64,000 bases of DNA from UBA1479 sp048263775. Its GTDB lineage: Bacteria; Pseudomonadota; Alphaproteobacteria; Rhodospirillales; Casp-alpha2. The position numbers were made by a program, and so were the translations under genes. The stretch covers positions 62,001 to 126,000 of the forward strand of contig JBLXDU010000010.1 in the NCBI GenBank assembly GCA_048263775.1, written 5' to 3'. Positions 55,257-64,000 of the stretch are shown piece after piece; positions within the stretch are counted from its first letter, which is position 1; every line of letters begins with the position of its first letter. The notes under the pieces are model-generated. The model did not search any database, was not told the origin of the DNA, and saw only the letters and a program-made list of their open reading frames with translations.

Positions 55257-55327
55257 CCCGGACTGTCCGGGTACCTGGGGTTTACCGGCGTATTTCGCGC
55301 GGCACCCGGCCGTAAGGTTCGGCCGGG
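55257..55327 (+). promoter_or_regulatory. Two hairpins in the leader of the cyclase-like gene
   Basis: CCCGGA/TCCGGG (55257-55271, loop CTG) and CCCGGCCG/CGGCCGGG (55305-55327, 7-base loop) are both perfect. The second ends against the ribosome-binding GGAAGGA at 55326-55332 and could influence initiation. The first may instead end the upstream transcript. Confidence 0.4.
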
Positions 55328-55339
55328 AAGGATCGGTTG

Positions 55340-56551
55340 ATGAACGACAGCATTCACGACACGGACGGTTTCAGTCCGCCGGTTTTGGATCGGGCGTCGC
55401 TTGACGAACTGTCGACCGCTGCCCGCAGTTATGTCGAGGAACTGGATAAGGCACTGCACCGCCTGTGGGGGCTGGGCCGCAACATCGTTTTGGCCTGGAC
55501 GCCGGCGGGCAGGGGCATCCGCGTGCTGGTCATCCCCCATTACATCCTGGGCGAAATGGCGGCCCGCACGGCGGGCGAGGCGGCGGACAGCCTGCAATTC
55601 GTGGACGAGGTGATCGCCGGCAATACGCTGACCGACGAAGAAGGCTTCGACACCATCGCCAAGTACTTCGGGTACGAACCCAACCGGGTCGAGCTCAGCT
55701 TCACCCCCGGCGAGGATCTGGCCGACGATCTGTTGGAAGCCGTCGTTCGCCGCTACAGCATTTCCTATATCCGCAACGGCGCCGTGGCGCTGTTCGACAT
55801 CGTCGGCTTTTCGCTGTTTTCGCCGCTCGAACAGGTGACGCAGTTGAACAGCCTGGCCTATTCCGTCAACGCGTCGTTTTCCAAGATGCTGGCCCGCAAC
55901 CTGGACATCCAGTTCGCGCGCTCGACCACCGGCGACGGCTTTTACATCTGGAACCGCGACCGCAGCATCGAATCCAACGTCAACCTGTACCATCTGATGC
56001 ATCTGGTGCTGGCCGACAACGCCATTGCGCGCTCCAAGGGCAAGGCCAACACCACGCCGCGGCTGCGGGCGTCGTTCCATGTCGGGCCCCATTACGAATT
56101 CTTCCAGTCCGAAGGGCTTCGCCCGACGGTTTACAGCTATATCGTCGGTGACGTGACCATCGAACTGGCGCGCATGATCGACCATGCCCTGCCGGGACAG
56201 ATCGTGGTCGGCGACTTCCATGTCGACATGCGCGAAAACGACACGGGCGCGATCAAGCGCATCGGCACTTCGGAATTCATCGAACGCACGCGGCAGTCGC
56301 TGTCGAACCTGGAAGGCATGGAGCTGTCCGGCGAGAACGTGGAATCGATTCAGTGCTACCTGACCGGCGAGCGTCTGGATTCCGGCCAGTTCGGGGTCAA
56401 GCGCTACATCCTGCGCGACAAGCACGGGCTTAGCCGCAAGGTCTATAACGCCAAGGTCAACATCTACCGCTCGGGCGGCGGGCCGATCTATCTCGGCTTC
56501 CAGACGGGCGACCTGGACGGGTTCGTCTACGAGACCGAGGAATACGTGTAA
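55340..56551 (+). CDS. Class III nucleotidyl cyclase-like protein
   Basis: A 403-residue soluble protein with an unrecognised N-terminal domain (about 1-135) and a C-terminal region matching the class III cyclase fold. That region has VALFDIVGFS (Asp153, first metal site), STTGDGFYIW (Asp199 in the second site), RASFHVGPHYEF, and YIVGDVTIELARMIDHALPGQIVVGD. The key Asp residues are kept, so it may be active, but substrate-specifying Lys and Thr/Asp cannot be placed by eye. GGAAGGA precedes the ATG. It overlaps ridA by one base. Confidence 0.65.
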   Translation: MNDSIHDTDGFSPPVLDRASLDELSTAARSYVEELDKALHRLWGLGRNIVLAWTPAGRGIRVLVIPHYILGEMAARTAGEAADSLQFVDEVIAGNTLTDEEGFDTIAKYFGYEPNRVELSFTPGEDLADDLLEAVVRRYSISYIRNGAVALFDIVGFSLFSPLEQVTQLNSLAYSVNASFSKMLARNLDIQFARSTTGDGFYIWNRDRSIESNVNLYHLMHLVLADNAIARSKGKANTTPRLRASFHVGPHYEFFQSEGLRPTVYSYIVGDVTIELARMIDHALPGQIVVGDFHVDMRENDTGAIKRIGTSEFIERTRQSLSNLEGMELSGENVESIQCYLTGERLDSGQFGVKRYILRDKHGLSRKVYNAKVNIYRSGGGPIYLGFQTGDLDGFVYETEEYV

Positions 56552-56949
56552 TGGCCGGCCCGGTCTTTCATTTCTTCGACCGCGCCGCCGTGCCGGTCGC
56601 CCCCTTCAGTCATGCCGTGGAATGTGACGGTTGGGTGCAACTGACCGGCCAGATGCCGACGGACCCTAATGACGACACGGCGCCGCTGCCCGATGGGATC
56701 GAGGCTCAGACGCGGCGCGTCATGGACAACCTGATCATCGTGCTGGGGGAACTGGGGCTGGACCTCAGCCACGTTCTGTCGTGTCGCCTCTACCTGACGC
56801 GGTTCGAACGCGACTACGAAGCCATGAACGCGGTCTACAAATCCTATTTCCCGCCCGACCGCCTGCCGGCGCGCACGACCGTCGGCGTCACGGGCCTGGC
56901 GCGGGGTGCGCTGGTCGAGATCGACATGGTGGCGAAGCGACCGGATTAA
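56551..56949 (+). CDS. RidA-family deaminase
   Basis: A 132-residue RidA/YjgF-type protein that hydrolyses reactive enamine or imine intermediates. It has FSHAVECDGWVQLTGQMPTDP, the QTRRVMDNLIIVLGELGLDLSHVLSCRLYLT region (in pieces), and LPARTTVGVTGLARGALVEIDMVA, where the Arg and Glu of the active site lie. The start overlaps the cyclase stop (TAATG), so translation is coupled. Confidence 0.88.
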   Translation: MAGPVFHFFDRAAVPVAPFSHAVECDGWVQLTGQMPTDPNDDTAPLPDGIEAQTRRVMDNLIIVLGELGLDLSHVLSCRLYLTRFERDYEAMNAVYKSYFPPDRLPARTTVGVTGLARGALVEIDMVAKRPD

Positions 56950-57488
56950 ATACCCCAAAGGGCCGGAATACGCCACGGCGCGGGCACAGCCATTCGACCG
57001 GAAAGACTGGTGTCGTCACCATTCAGCAATCGTGATTGCCAGGCGCTACGCCATTCTTTAGGTAGCGGATAGGGCGGTTCGACACCGGTTTCGAGCGCGA
57101 AGCCGAACCGCTGGTAATATGCGGGATCGCCGAGTACGAAAATCCGATCAATGTCGCATGCTGCCATGCGGGTAAAGACGTCGCTTATCAAGGCCTGGCC
57201 GACTCCCTGCCTCTGGCGGTCAGGATCAACTGCAATCGGACCAAGCAGCGCTACACGCCGGTTTTGCCCTTCAAGTTTGCAGAATGTACAGGCTGCGTGT
57301 CCCGTGATTTCAGAGGCCGATAAGGCAATTAGGGACAGTACGGATGCAGGATCGTCCAGCAGAGACGTGACCAAAGGGATGAGGTTCTCTCCGGGGAATG
57401 CCCGTGGATAGAGCTTGAAAATTTCTGGCTGATCCGTGGGCTCACTTTTCCGAACGTCGTGGACCATGGATGTTTCTGTCCCCGTCAT
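56946..57488 (-). CDS. GNAT-family acetyltransferase (YhbS-like)
   Basis: A 180-residue N-acetyltransferase. It has the acetyl-CoA loop VDPDRQRQGVGQALISDVF and IFVLGDPAYYQRFGFALETG, a pairing typical of YhbS-type GNATs. The stop converges on ridA with a 4-bp overlap. The start overlaps the stop of the upstream gamma-glutamyltransferase-like gene (TAATG), suggesting coupled translation. The substrate is unknown. Confidence 0.82.
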   Translation of the reverse strand: MTGTETSMVHDVRKSEPTDQPEIFKLYPRAFPGENLIPLVTSLLDDPASVLSLIALSASEITGHAACTFCKLEGQNRRVALLGPIAVDPDRQRQGVGQALISDVFTRMAACDIDRIFVLGDPAYYQRFGFALETGVEPPYPLPKEWRSAWQSRLLNGDDTSLSGRMAVPAPWRIPALWGI

Positions 57489-59089
57489 TAGAAAGCAGCG
57501 ACGGCCCCGTCCGAACGCGGATCGGCAGCGCCTTCGAGCAATCCCGACGGATGGCGCACGATGGCGCCCGCATGGCCCATGAACTCCTCGAACGGGCCGA
57601 CGACCTCCAGGTCATGGCCGGCGGCCTTCAGCGCGTCGAGCACCGCCGGATCAAAACGGTTTTCGATGCGCAGGTTGGTCGTCTCCGCCCCCCATGTGCG
57701 GCCGAGCAGCCAGCGGGGTGCCGTCACCGATGCCTGCAGGTCCATGCCGTGCAGAACGTGGCGGGCGAACACCATGGCCTGGGTCTGGGGCTGGCCCTCG
57801 CCGCCCATGGTGCCGTAGACCATGGTGCGCCCATCGGCGAGCCTTCCCATGGCCGGCTGGATGGTGTGGAAGGGACGGCGGTGGGGCTTCAGAGTGTTGA
57901 GTGCCTTGGGATCGAGGGAGAACGAGGTGCCCCGGTTCTGCCAGGTGATGCCCGTTTCCTCCAGCACCGTGCCGGAGCCGAATTCCCAATAGAGGCTTTG
58001 GATCATTGAAACCGCGCGGCCTTCGCCGTCGATGCAGCCGAACCACACCGTATCGCCGTTGGGGTCCGCGTCGGGCCAGGGCGCGGCCTTTTTGCGGTCG
58101 ATGTTGCCAGCCATGGCGTCCAGGCTGTCCGTCCTCAGGAAATCCTTCGGGTCGGCGGTCATGTAGGCTGGGTCGGTGACGTATTTATCACGCACGCGGA
58201 AGGCCTGCTTGGTCGCCTCGACCAAACCGTGGACGAAATCGAAGCCTTCGGTCTGCTCGACCTTAAGGCGTTCGTACAACGCCAGGATGATGAGCGACGC
58301 CAAGCCCTGGGTCGGCGGCGGCATGTTGTAGATGGTATGCGGGCCGCAGGCGACGGAAAGGGGGGCGAGTTCCAGCGCCTTGTGGCGTTCCAGGTCGGCC
58401 AGGGCAATCGGGCTGCCGGCTTTCCCCAGGTCGGCGGCGATGACCTTGGCGAGCGGGCCCCGGTAGAAGCTGTCGAGGCCTTCCGCGCCAAGGCGCTTGA
58501 GGGTTTCAGCCAGGGCCGGAAGCTTCAGGGTGTCACCGATGTTGGGCGCGGTTCCCCCGACGCCGCCGGGCAGGAAGGTCCGGGCGAAACCGGGGACGCC
58601 GGTCATCTCGTCCTTCTTGGCCAGGGTGTTGTGGTGAAGCGAGGGTGTCACCGGGGCCCCGTGTTCGGCGTAATGGCGGGCGTCTTCCAGCAAACGGTCG
58701 AGCGGCAGCTTGCCGCCCCAGGTCGCCGAGATGCGCAGTGCCTCGGCCCAGCCGGACACGGCCCCGGCCACGGTCAGGGCGGCGAGGGGGCCGCGATGGG
58801 GAATGGCGTTCGCGTGGCCCGCCTTGGCGTAGAACTCGGCGTCCGCCGCACCGGCGGCAGCACCGCAGGCGTCGATGCCCACGGGCGGTTGTCCCGGTTG
58901 GGCGACCAGCCAGAAATTGTCACCGCCCAGTCCGTTCATATGCGGATAGACCACGGCGATGGTGGCCGCCGTGGCGACCATGGCTTCGATGGCGTTGCCG
59001 CCGTCCTGCAATACGCGCAGCCCTGCCTGGGATGCCAGATGATGGGGGGCGGTGACCATGCCGCGTCGGGCGGTCGGCGTGAAGATCAT
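57488..59089 (-). CDS. Gamma-glutamyltransferase-family protein
   Basis: A 533-residue Ntn-hydrolase of the gamma-glutamyltransferase family. It has VTAPHHLASQAGLRVLQDGGNAIEAMVA, in pieces, and MNGLGGDNFWLV near the start. The processing site has the new N-terminal Thr in NGDTVWFGCID, followed by GEGRAVSMIQS and a late GGEGQPQTQ motif. It has no signal peptide, unlike enteric Ggt, so it is probably cytoplasmic. Substrates could include glutathione conjugates or related amides. Confidence 0.88.
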   Translation of the reverse strand: MIFTPTARRGMVTAPHHLASQAGLRVLQDGGNAIEAMVATAATIAVVYPHMNGLGGDNFWLVAQPGQPPVGIDACGAAAGAADAEFYAKAGHANAIPHRGPLAALTVAGAVSGWAEALRISATWGGKLPLDRLLEDARHYAEHGAPVTPSLHHNTLAKKDEMTGVPGFARTFLPGGVGGTAPNIGDTLKLPALAETLKRLGAEGLDSFYRGPLAKVIAADLGKAGSPIALADLERHKALELAPLSVACGPHTIYNMPPPTQGLASLIILALYERLKVEQTEGFDFVHGLVEATKQAFRVRDKYVTDPAYMTADPKDFLRTDSLDAMAGNIDRKKAAPWPDADPNGDTVWFGCIDGEGRAVSMIQSLYWEFGSGTVLEETGITWQNRGTSFSLDPKALNTLKPHRRPFHTIQPAMGRLADGRTMVYGTMGGEGQPQTQAMVFARHVLHGMDLQASVTAPRWLLGRTWGAETTNLRIENRFDPAVLDALKAAGHDLEVVGPFEEFMGHAGAIVRHPSGLLEGAADPRSDGAVAAF

Positions 59090-59287
59090 GGGGGGCCTTT
59101 CATCAACCTGGCGGAAATCGGGACGCTTTAACCATCTATTCCATAATGCGGAATGATTTCCATGTGATTTTCATTTCATGAAAAAGCTTTCCGACGCAGG
59201 ATTTAAAGGCTGTGCGATACTTGTGCAAGCACGGTAGACACGTCATATACCGATGCTTGAATGACCAAGGGCTAGGGGACCAGAGCC

Positions 59288-60544
59288 ATGAAGATCGTAA
59301 TTCCCAAGGAAACCCGCGCCGGAGAAACCCGCGTCGCCGCGTCGCCTCAGGTGATTCAGAAGCTGGTCGGCCTCGGTTATGACGTTGCCGTCGAGAAGGG
59401 TGCCGGCGAGGGGGCCAGCGTTTCCGACGACGTATACAAGGCTGCGGGCGCCTCGATCGCCGCCGGCGCCGCGGTGAAAACCGCCGACATCGTTCTGATG
59501 GTCAATCCGCCTGCGACCTCGGGCGCGGGCGCGCTTCCCGCGCAGATGAAAAAGGGTGCCGTGCTGATCTCGCAACTGGCGGCCTTGACTTCGCCCGACG
59601 ATGTGGCGGCCTATGCCAAGGCCGGGATCACGACCTTTGCCATGGAGCTGGTGCCCCGGATTTCCCGTGCCCAGAGCATGGACGTGCTGTCCAGCCAGGC
59701 CAACTTGGCCGGCTACCGCGCGATTTTGGAAGCCGCCGCCGAATACGGGCGCGGCATCCCGATGATGATGACGGCGGCGGGCACGGTGCCGCCGGCCAAG
59801 GCCTTCATCATGGGGGTCGGGGTCGCCGGTCTGCAGGCCATCGCCACGGCCAAGCGTCTGGGCGCGGTCGTCACCGCGACGGATGTGCGCCCCGCCACCA
59901 AGGAACAGGTCGAAAGCCTGGGCGGCAAGTTCCTGGTCGTCGATCCGGAAATGGAAAAGGACGCTCAGACCGAAGGCGGCTATGCCAAGGAAATGCCCAA
60001 GGAATACTACGACAAGCAGAAACAGGTCGTCGCCGAGCACATCAAGAAACAGGACATCGTCGTGACCACGGCGCTGATCCCGGGTCGCCCGGCGCCCAAG
60101 CTGATCACCAAGGAAATGGTCGCCAGCATGCAGGCCGGGGCGGTGATCGTCGATCTGGCGGTCGAAGCCGGCGGCAACTGTGAAATGTCGCAGCCTGGCA
60201 AGACCATCACCACGCCTAATGGCGTGAAGATTGTCGGGATTTTCAATCTGCCGGGCCGTCTGGCGCAGACCGCGTCGGACCTTTACGCCAAGAATCTTCT
60301 CAATTTCCTGACGCCGCTGACGGACAAGGAAAAGAAGGGCACGCTGGCCATCGATTGGGATGACGAGATCGTCAAGGGCTGCTGTGTCACCCGCGACGGC
60401 GAAGTCGTGAACGCGCGGGTCAAGGATGCCATGGGGGCCAAGGCTCCGGCAAAGAAAGCCCCGGCCAAGAAGCCCGCGGCCAAGAAGGCCGATGACAAAC
60501 CGGCCGAGACGTCCGACGACAAAACCCAAGACAAGGGGAACTGA
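59288..60544 (+). CDS. pntAA: NAD(P) transhydrogenase subunit alpha part 1 (PntAA)
   Basis: The NAD(H)-binding domain I of the proton-translocating transhydrogenase. The 418-residue protein has VIPKETRAGETRVAASPQ, AGYRAILEAAAEYGRGIPMMMTAAGTVPPAKAFIMGVGVAGLQAIATAKRLGA (in pieces, with the GVGVAGLQ nucleotide loop) and VDLAVEAGGNCE. A Lys/Ala/Pro-rich tail (about 385-418) ends the chain. The split alpha subunit (PntAA plus PntAB) is typical of alphaproteobacteria. An inverted repeat ATTCC-N7-GGAAT at 59138-59154 lies upstream; its role is unknown. Confidence 0.95.
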   Translation: MKIVIPKETRAGETRVAASPQVIQKLVGLGYDVAVEKGAGEGASVSDDVYKAAGASIAAGAAVKTADIVLMVNPPATSGAGALPAQMKKGAVLISQLAALTSPDDVAAYAKAGITTFAMELVPRISRAQSMDVLSSQANLAGYRAILEAAAEYGRGIPMMMTAAGTVPPAKAFIMGVGVAGLQAIATAKRLGAVVTATDVRPATKEQVESLGGKFLVVDPEMEKDAQTEGGYAKEMPKEYYDKQKQVVAEHIKKQDIVVTTALIPGRPAPKLITKEMVASMQAGAVIVDLAVEAGGNCEMSQPGKTITTPNGVKIVGIFNLPGRLAQTASDLYAKNLLNFLTPLTDKEKKGTLAIDWDDEIVKGCCVTRDGEVVNARVKDAMGAKAPAKKAPAKKPAAKKADDKPAETSDDKTQDKGN

Positions 60545-60546
60545 CG

Positions 60547-60966
60547 ATGGATACCGCAACGATCGCCAAACAGGCTGAAGAACTTGCGGCCGGTGCCGCG
60601 CAGCTTCTTGAGCAGACGCAACGGCTGGCTGCGGACGCCGCCGCCGCCGTCGCGCAGCAGGCCCCCGCCATGGGCGGCCATGACAGTTTCCTCGGGCTGT
60701 TCACGATCTTCGTGCTGGCCTGCTTCGTCGGCTATTACGTGGTCTGGTCGGTGACCCCGGCACTGCACTCGCCGCTCATGGGTGTGACCAACGCCATTTC
60801 ATCGGTGATCATCGTCGGCGGCATCCTGGCGGCCGGGCCCGAGGGCATGGATTTCTCGTCCTGGATGGGCTTTTTCGCCATCACGCTGGCGTCGGTGAAC
60901 ATCTTCGGCGGCTTCATCGTGACGCAGCGAATGCTCGCCATGTTCAAGAAAAAAGAAAAGAAATAG
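60547..60966 (+). CDS. pntAB: NAD(P) transhydrogenase subunit alpha part 2 (PntAB)
   Basis: A 139-residue membrane subunit of the transhydrogenase, with about three membrane helices. It has FTIFVLACFVGYYVVWSVTPALHSPLMGVTNAISSVIIVGG (in pieces) and VNIFGGFIVTQRMLAMFKKK at the end. It forms part of the proton channel. It follows pntAA by 2 bp. Confidence 0.95.
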   Translation: MDTATIAKQAEELAAGAAQLLEQTQRLAADAAAAVAQQAPAMGGHDSFLGLFTIFVLACFVGYYVVWSVTPALHSPLMGVTNAISSVIIVGGILAAGPEGMDFSSWMGFFAITLASVNIFGGFIVTQRMLAMFKKKEKK

Positions 60967-60980
60967 GGGAGGCCTGAACA

Positions 60981-62375
60981 ATGACCGCAAGCTGGACGGG
61001 CTACGCCTATCTCATTTCCTCGGTGCTGTTCATTCTGGCCCTTCGAGGTTTGTCGTCGCCGGTGACCGCGCGCCGCGGCAACATGATGGCCATCATCGGC
61101 ATGACCATTGCCATTATCACGACGCTGATGGATCCGGGCGTCATGTCGTTCGGCATGATCATCCTGGCGATCCTCATCGGCGGCAGCATCGGTACCGTGA
61201 CGGCGCTGAAGATTCAGATGACGGCCCTGCCGCAACTGGTCGCGGCCTTCCATTCCCTGGTCGGCATGGCGGCGGTGTTCGTGGCGACGTCGGCGCTGTT
61301 CAATCCCAAGGCATATGGCCTGGGTGCGATCGGTGAAATTCCGGGGGCGTCCCTGATCGAAATGTCGCTGGGCACGGCGATCGGCGCGATCACCTTCTCC
61401 GGTTCGGTCATTGCCTTCGCCAAGCTGCAGGGTCTGATGTCCGGCGCGCCCATCACCTTCCCGGGGCAGCACAAGCTGAACCTGCTGGTCGGCCTTGCGA
61501 TCCTGGCGCTCATCATCATCTTCGTCGGCTCGGAATCCCATTCGGTTTATTGGGGCATCGTGGCGCTGTCGTTCGCCATCGGCTTTTTGCTGATCATCCC
61601 GATCGGCGGGGCCGACATGCCCGTGGTCGTGTCCATGCTCAATTCGTACTCGGGCTGGGCCGCGGCCGGCATCGGCTTCACCCTGTCCAACCCGGCATTG
61701 ATCATCACCGGCGCTCTGGTCGGCTCCTCGGGCGCGATCCTGTCCTACATCATGTGCAAGGGCATGAACCGCTCGATCATCAACGTGCTGTTGGGTGGTT
61801 TCGGGGGGGATGCCGGTGGGGCCGCCGCCGCGACGTCAAGCGAAGGCAAGTCCGTGAAATCGGGTGCGGCCGACGATGCCGCCTTCATCATGAAGAACGC
61901 GTCCAAGGTCATCATCGTGCCGGGATACGGCATGGCCGTGGCCCAGGCCCAGCACGCAGTGCGCGAAATGGCCGACATGCTGAAGGCCGAAGGGGTCGAG
62001 GTCCGCTATGCCATCCACCCCGTCGCCGGACGTATGCCGGGGCATATGAACGTCCTTCTGGCCGAAGCCAACGTGCCCTATGACGAGGTGTTCGAGCTGG
62101 AGGAGATCAACCACGAATTCTCCACCGCCGACGTCGCCTACGTGATCGGCGCCAACGACGTGACCAACCCGATCGCCAAGACCGATCCGCAGAGCCCGAT
62201 CGCCGGAATGCCGATCCTCGACGTGGAAAAGGCGGGCACGGTGCTGTTCATCAAGCGCTCCATGTCGTCGGGCTATGCGGGGGTCGATAACCCGCTGTTC
62301 TATGCCGACAACACCATGATGCTGTTCGGCGACGCCAAGAAGATGACGGAAGAGATCGTCCAGGCCCTGGGCTGA
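60981..62375 (+). CDS. pntB: NAD(P) transhydrogenase subunit beta (PntB)
   Basis: A 464-residue protein with about eight or nine membrane helices, then the NADP(H)-binding domain III. Clear segments are QLVAAFHSLVGMAAV, IPIGGADMPVVVSMLNSYSGWAAAGIGF, IIVPGYGMAVAQAQH (the NADP loop), YAIHPVAGRMPGHMNVLLAEA and YVIGANDVTNPIA. The enzyme uses the proton gradient to make NADPH. The three pnt genes form a compact operon. Confidence 0.96.
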   Translation: MTASWTGYAYLISSVLFILALRGLSSPVTARRGNMMAIIGMTIAIITTLMDPGVMSFGMIILAILIGGSIGTVTALKIQMTALPQLVAAFHSLVGMAAVFVATSALFNPKAYGLGAIGEIPGASLIEMSLGTAIGAITFSGSVIAFAKLQGLMSGAPITFPGQHKLNLLVGLAILALIIIFVGSESHSVYWGIVALSFAIGFLLIIPIGGADMPVVVSMLNSYSGWAAAGIGFTLSNPALIITGALVGSSGAILSYIMCKGMNRSIINVLLGGFGGDAGGAAAATSSEGKSVKSGAADDAAFIMKNASKVIIVPGYGMAVAQAQHAVREMADMLKAEGVEVRYAIHPVAGRMPGHMNVLLAEANVPYDEVFELEEINHEFSTADVAYVIGANDVTNPIAKTDPQSPIAGMPILDVEKAGTVLFIKRSMSSGYAGVDNPLFYADNTMMLFGDAKKMTEEIVQALG

Positions 62376-62410
62376 TCTCATACGCTCGTTTTGAACGGAT
62401 GTGAACGCGT

Positions 62411-62433
62411 CGGGCAGCGGCTTAGGCTGCCCG
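62411..62433. terminator. Hairpin between pntB and the Maf-like gene
   Basis: CGGGCAGC/GCTGCCCG with a GGCTTAG loop, a perfect 8-bp stem. It lies 36 bp after the pntB stop, and the stop codon of the convergent gene falls in its loop. There is no T-run, so it may be a weak or bidirectional terminator. Confidence 0.45.
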
Positions 62434-64000
62434 CCCGTGACATTGCTTGTAGCGTTTGCCCGACCCGCAAGGGCAGGGCGCGTTGCGCGGCATCGGCGGC
62501 CCCGGTGGGAATTGTGCGCCGGGCGGGGTGCGGATCGTATCGAAATCCGGGATGTTTCGAACGCGGTCACCGCCGATGCGATCCCGGGCATCTGCCAGTA
62601 TCTCGTTCAGCGACTGGTCCAGGAACCGCAAGCAGGCTTGGCCCATAGGCGCCAGATGGTCGGGCGTCGACAGCCGGTTGAGAAAGTATTCCATGAATAC
62701 GAGGTGCGTGCCGACGGTCCCGCGGACCAGGATGTTGGCAGCGCTTTTTGCGCCCGCCGGGGCGAGTTCGGTATGCCCCTCCGCATAGCGGAAAACCTGC
62801 CCGGCCATGGGGATATAGGCCTTGTCGGCGAAATTCCGGATCCCCTTGAGAATACCGCGGAGTTTTTGGAACTGACCTTCGATCTCCGCGATCATCTCGG
62901 GCCCCGGCCAGGGGGACGGCATGCGGGATGTGCTCCAGGGTACACAGTCGTCAAGGATTGCCGCGACGGTTTTCTGTTTCGGCTGTGCCGCGGGTAGCGG
63001 CGTCAGGTCCGCAGACCGCACCGCGCGGGCACCCTCGATCGCCGCACCGTCTGAACAGTTGATATAGATGCGATCGCTTGGATCGTGTTTCACGGCCAGG
63101 GACAGGGCCTGTAGAGCCTGGTAGAGGCCTGCGGAGGTCTGGCATGTGCCGCCGAAGTTGCCGGGCACCGGAATGTCATATTCGGGGGCGTGATAATCGT
63201 CGCCGGACGTTCGGTGCCAGGTTCCGTCCGCATGGTCGCGGTCGCGGTCCCGCGCCCCCATGTCGGTGCCGAAGAAGCAGATTTCCGGGAAATTCTGTTC
63301 ACGGGCGAAGGCCAGGGCGAGGTTGCTGACCGTCGGTTCGCCGAGGATCGGCTGGCAGTCCATATCCAGGGCATAGAGGGGGTGGGTCGGCAGGTTTTGG
63401 CGGCTGGTGAACACGGTACAGCGGAACTTGCCGACGGCGTCGGGATCGACGGAGATCGGCGCAACCAGGGGAATGGAGCTTAGATCGAACGACCGGGCTA
63501 CCGGATCCAAGACTATACCGACATTCAGGTTTTCCAACTCAACATGGAAATCCGGGCAAATGCCCGCCGCCATCAAAGGCGCCAAGGCGGACCCACAGCT
63601 GATAATCACCGCGCGATCCTGGTTTTCCTTCAGGAAGGCAAGGTCCATATCCAGCGACGGGCCGCTGCCGATCACCCAGGCCGGGAGGTTTCGAGCAGGC
63701 CGCGCCCGGCGTGTGTACAGAAAAGAGTCCGGCTGCCGCAGGTTGGCCTCCGAATTTCGCAGCATCAGGCAGTTGTCATAGAAGGTGCCGAGCGTCGAAA
63801 GTGCCCGATAGCCCAGACGGCCCAGGGTATCGGCCAGGGGCTGAGCAATAGGAGTAGGGCCGAAGGCCGCAATTGTCATGGCATCCAGGGCCCATGGGGC
63901 GGTTGCGGAAAGGATCGAATATGCCTTGCCGGCGATCACGACCGGGTCATCCGATGGGATGAAGAATATCTCCCCCCCATGGTTGCGCACCTGACGCGCC
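62422..64000 (-). CDS. Maf/MptE-like DUF115 protein with SEC-C tail (partial)
   Basis: At least 526 residues; the frame runs off the right edge, so the N terminus is missing. The core resembles the motility-associated-factor/6-hydroxymethylpterin diphosphokinase MptE-like (DUF115) family. It has WVIGSGPSLDMDLAFLKEN, VIISCGSALAPLMAAGICPDFHVELEN and FFGTDMGARDRDRDHADGTW. The C-terminal 18 residues are a SEC-C zinc motif, PCPCGSGKRYKQCHG. Maf proteins add pseudaminic or legionaminic acid to flagellins in several bacteria. That role here is inferred, and no flagellin gene is close. Confidence 0.75.
   Translation of the reverse strand, partial: ARQVRNHGGEIFFIPSDDPVVIAGKAYSILSATAPWALDAMTIAAFGPTPIAQPLADTLGRLGYRALSTLGTFYDNCLMLRNSEANLRQPDSFLYTRRARPARNLPAWVIGSGPSLDMDLAFLKENQDRAVIISCGSALAPLMAAGICPDFHVELENLNVGIVLDPVARSFDLSSIPLVAPISVDPDAVGKFRCTVFTSRQNLPTHPLYALDMDCQPILGEPTVSNLALAFAREQNFPEICFFGTDMGARDRDRDHADGTWHRTSGDDYHAPEYDIPVPGNFGGTCQTSAGLYQALQALSLAVKHDPSDRIYINCSDGAAIEGARAVRSADLTPLPAAQPKQKTVAAILDDCVPWSTSRMPSPWPGPEMIAEIEGQFQKLRGILKGIRNFADKAYIPMAGQVFRYAEGHTELAPAGAKSAANILVRGTVGTHLVFMEYFLNRLSTPDHLAPMGQACLRFLDQSLNEILADARDRIGGDRVRNIPDFDTIRTPPGAQFPPGPPMPRNAPCPCGSGKRYKQCHGRAA

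Overview
The window looks like the chromosome of a high-GC alphaproteobacterium, most likely a flagellated member of the Rhodospirillales. Several signs point there: a CckA-type hybrid kinase, a free-standing FlhB C-terminal paralogue (FlhX), MotE-like and DUF6468-like flagellar genes, a perfect alphaproteobacterial SOS box (GAAC-N7-GAAC) before recA, and a perfect CtrA box (TTAA-N7-TTAA) before flgB. Identification is by reading only; no database search was run.

Positions 1-21500 are a large flagellar/chemotaxis locus. A minus-strand operon flgF-flgG-flgA-flgH encodes rod and L-ring parts and has a textbook sigma-54 promoter before flgF. Facing away from it is a plus-strand block: fliL, fliM, a DUF6468-like protein, a MotE-like protein, cheY, cheZ, two MotB-like proteins (one lacks the membrane Asp) and a 1075-residue TPR protein. 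It ends at a strong terminator. A divergent peroxiredoxin/AraC pair and a FecR-like secreted protein interrupt the locus. It resumes with minus-strand flhX, a small unknown gene, fliO and fliP, and plus-strand flgB-flgC-fliE-fliQ-fliR-flhB, separated by the CtrA box. cckA follows at once, so the cell-cycle kinase that feeds CtrA sits beside a flagellar operon carrying a CtrA site.

Positions 24300-39700 are mostly core genes: recA, alaS, a MoxR ATPase and VWA-protein pair, an MscS channel, a cyclophilin, a second CheZ-like protein far from the main cluster, meaB, two unknown genes, pyruvate kinase and an AEC transporter. Between recA and alaS lie three 42-bp tandem copies of a terminator-like hairpin.

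Positions 39719-40928 are a short, strikingly AT-rich island between two convergent GC-rich genes. It holds a small membrane protein and a ThsB-like TIR-domain protein, arranged as a two-gene unit. I regard it as a candidate compact Thoeris-like anti-phage module and the most interesting object here.

Positions 40929-64000 are metabolic: a fused indolepyruvate ferredoxin oxidoreductase, a sugar-nucleotide epimerase, a fluoroacetate-dehalogenase-like hydrolase, a nitroreductase, acetyltransferases, an acyl-CoA ligase, an M3 oligopeptidase, an ABC1/UbiB-like kinase, a class III cyclase-like protein, RidA, a gamma-glutamyltransferase, the three-gene proton-translocating transhydrogenase (pntAA-pntAB-pntB), and the C-terminal part of a Maf/MptE-like protein with a SEC-C tail, cut by the window edge. 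I saw no rRNA, tRNA, CRISPR array or insertion sequence.
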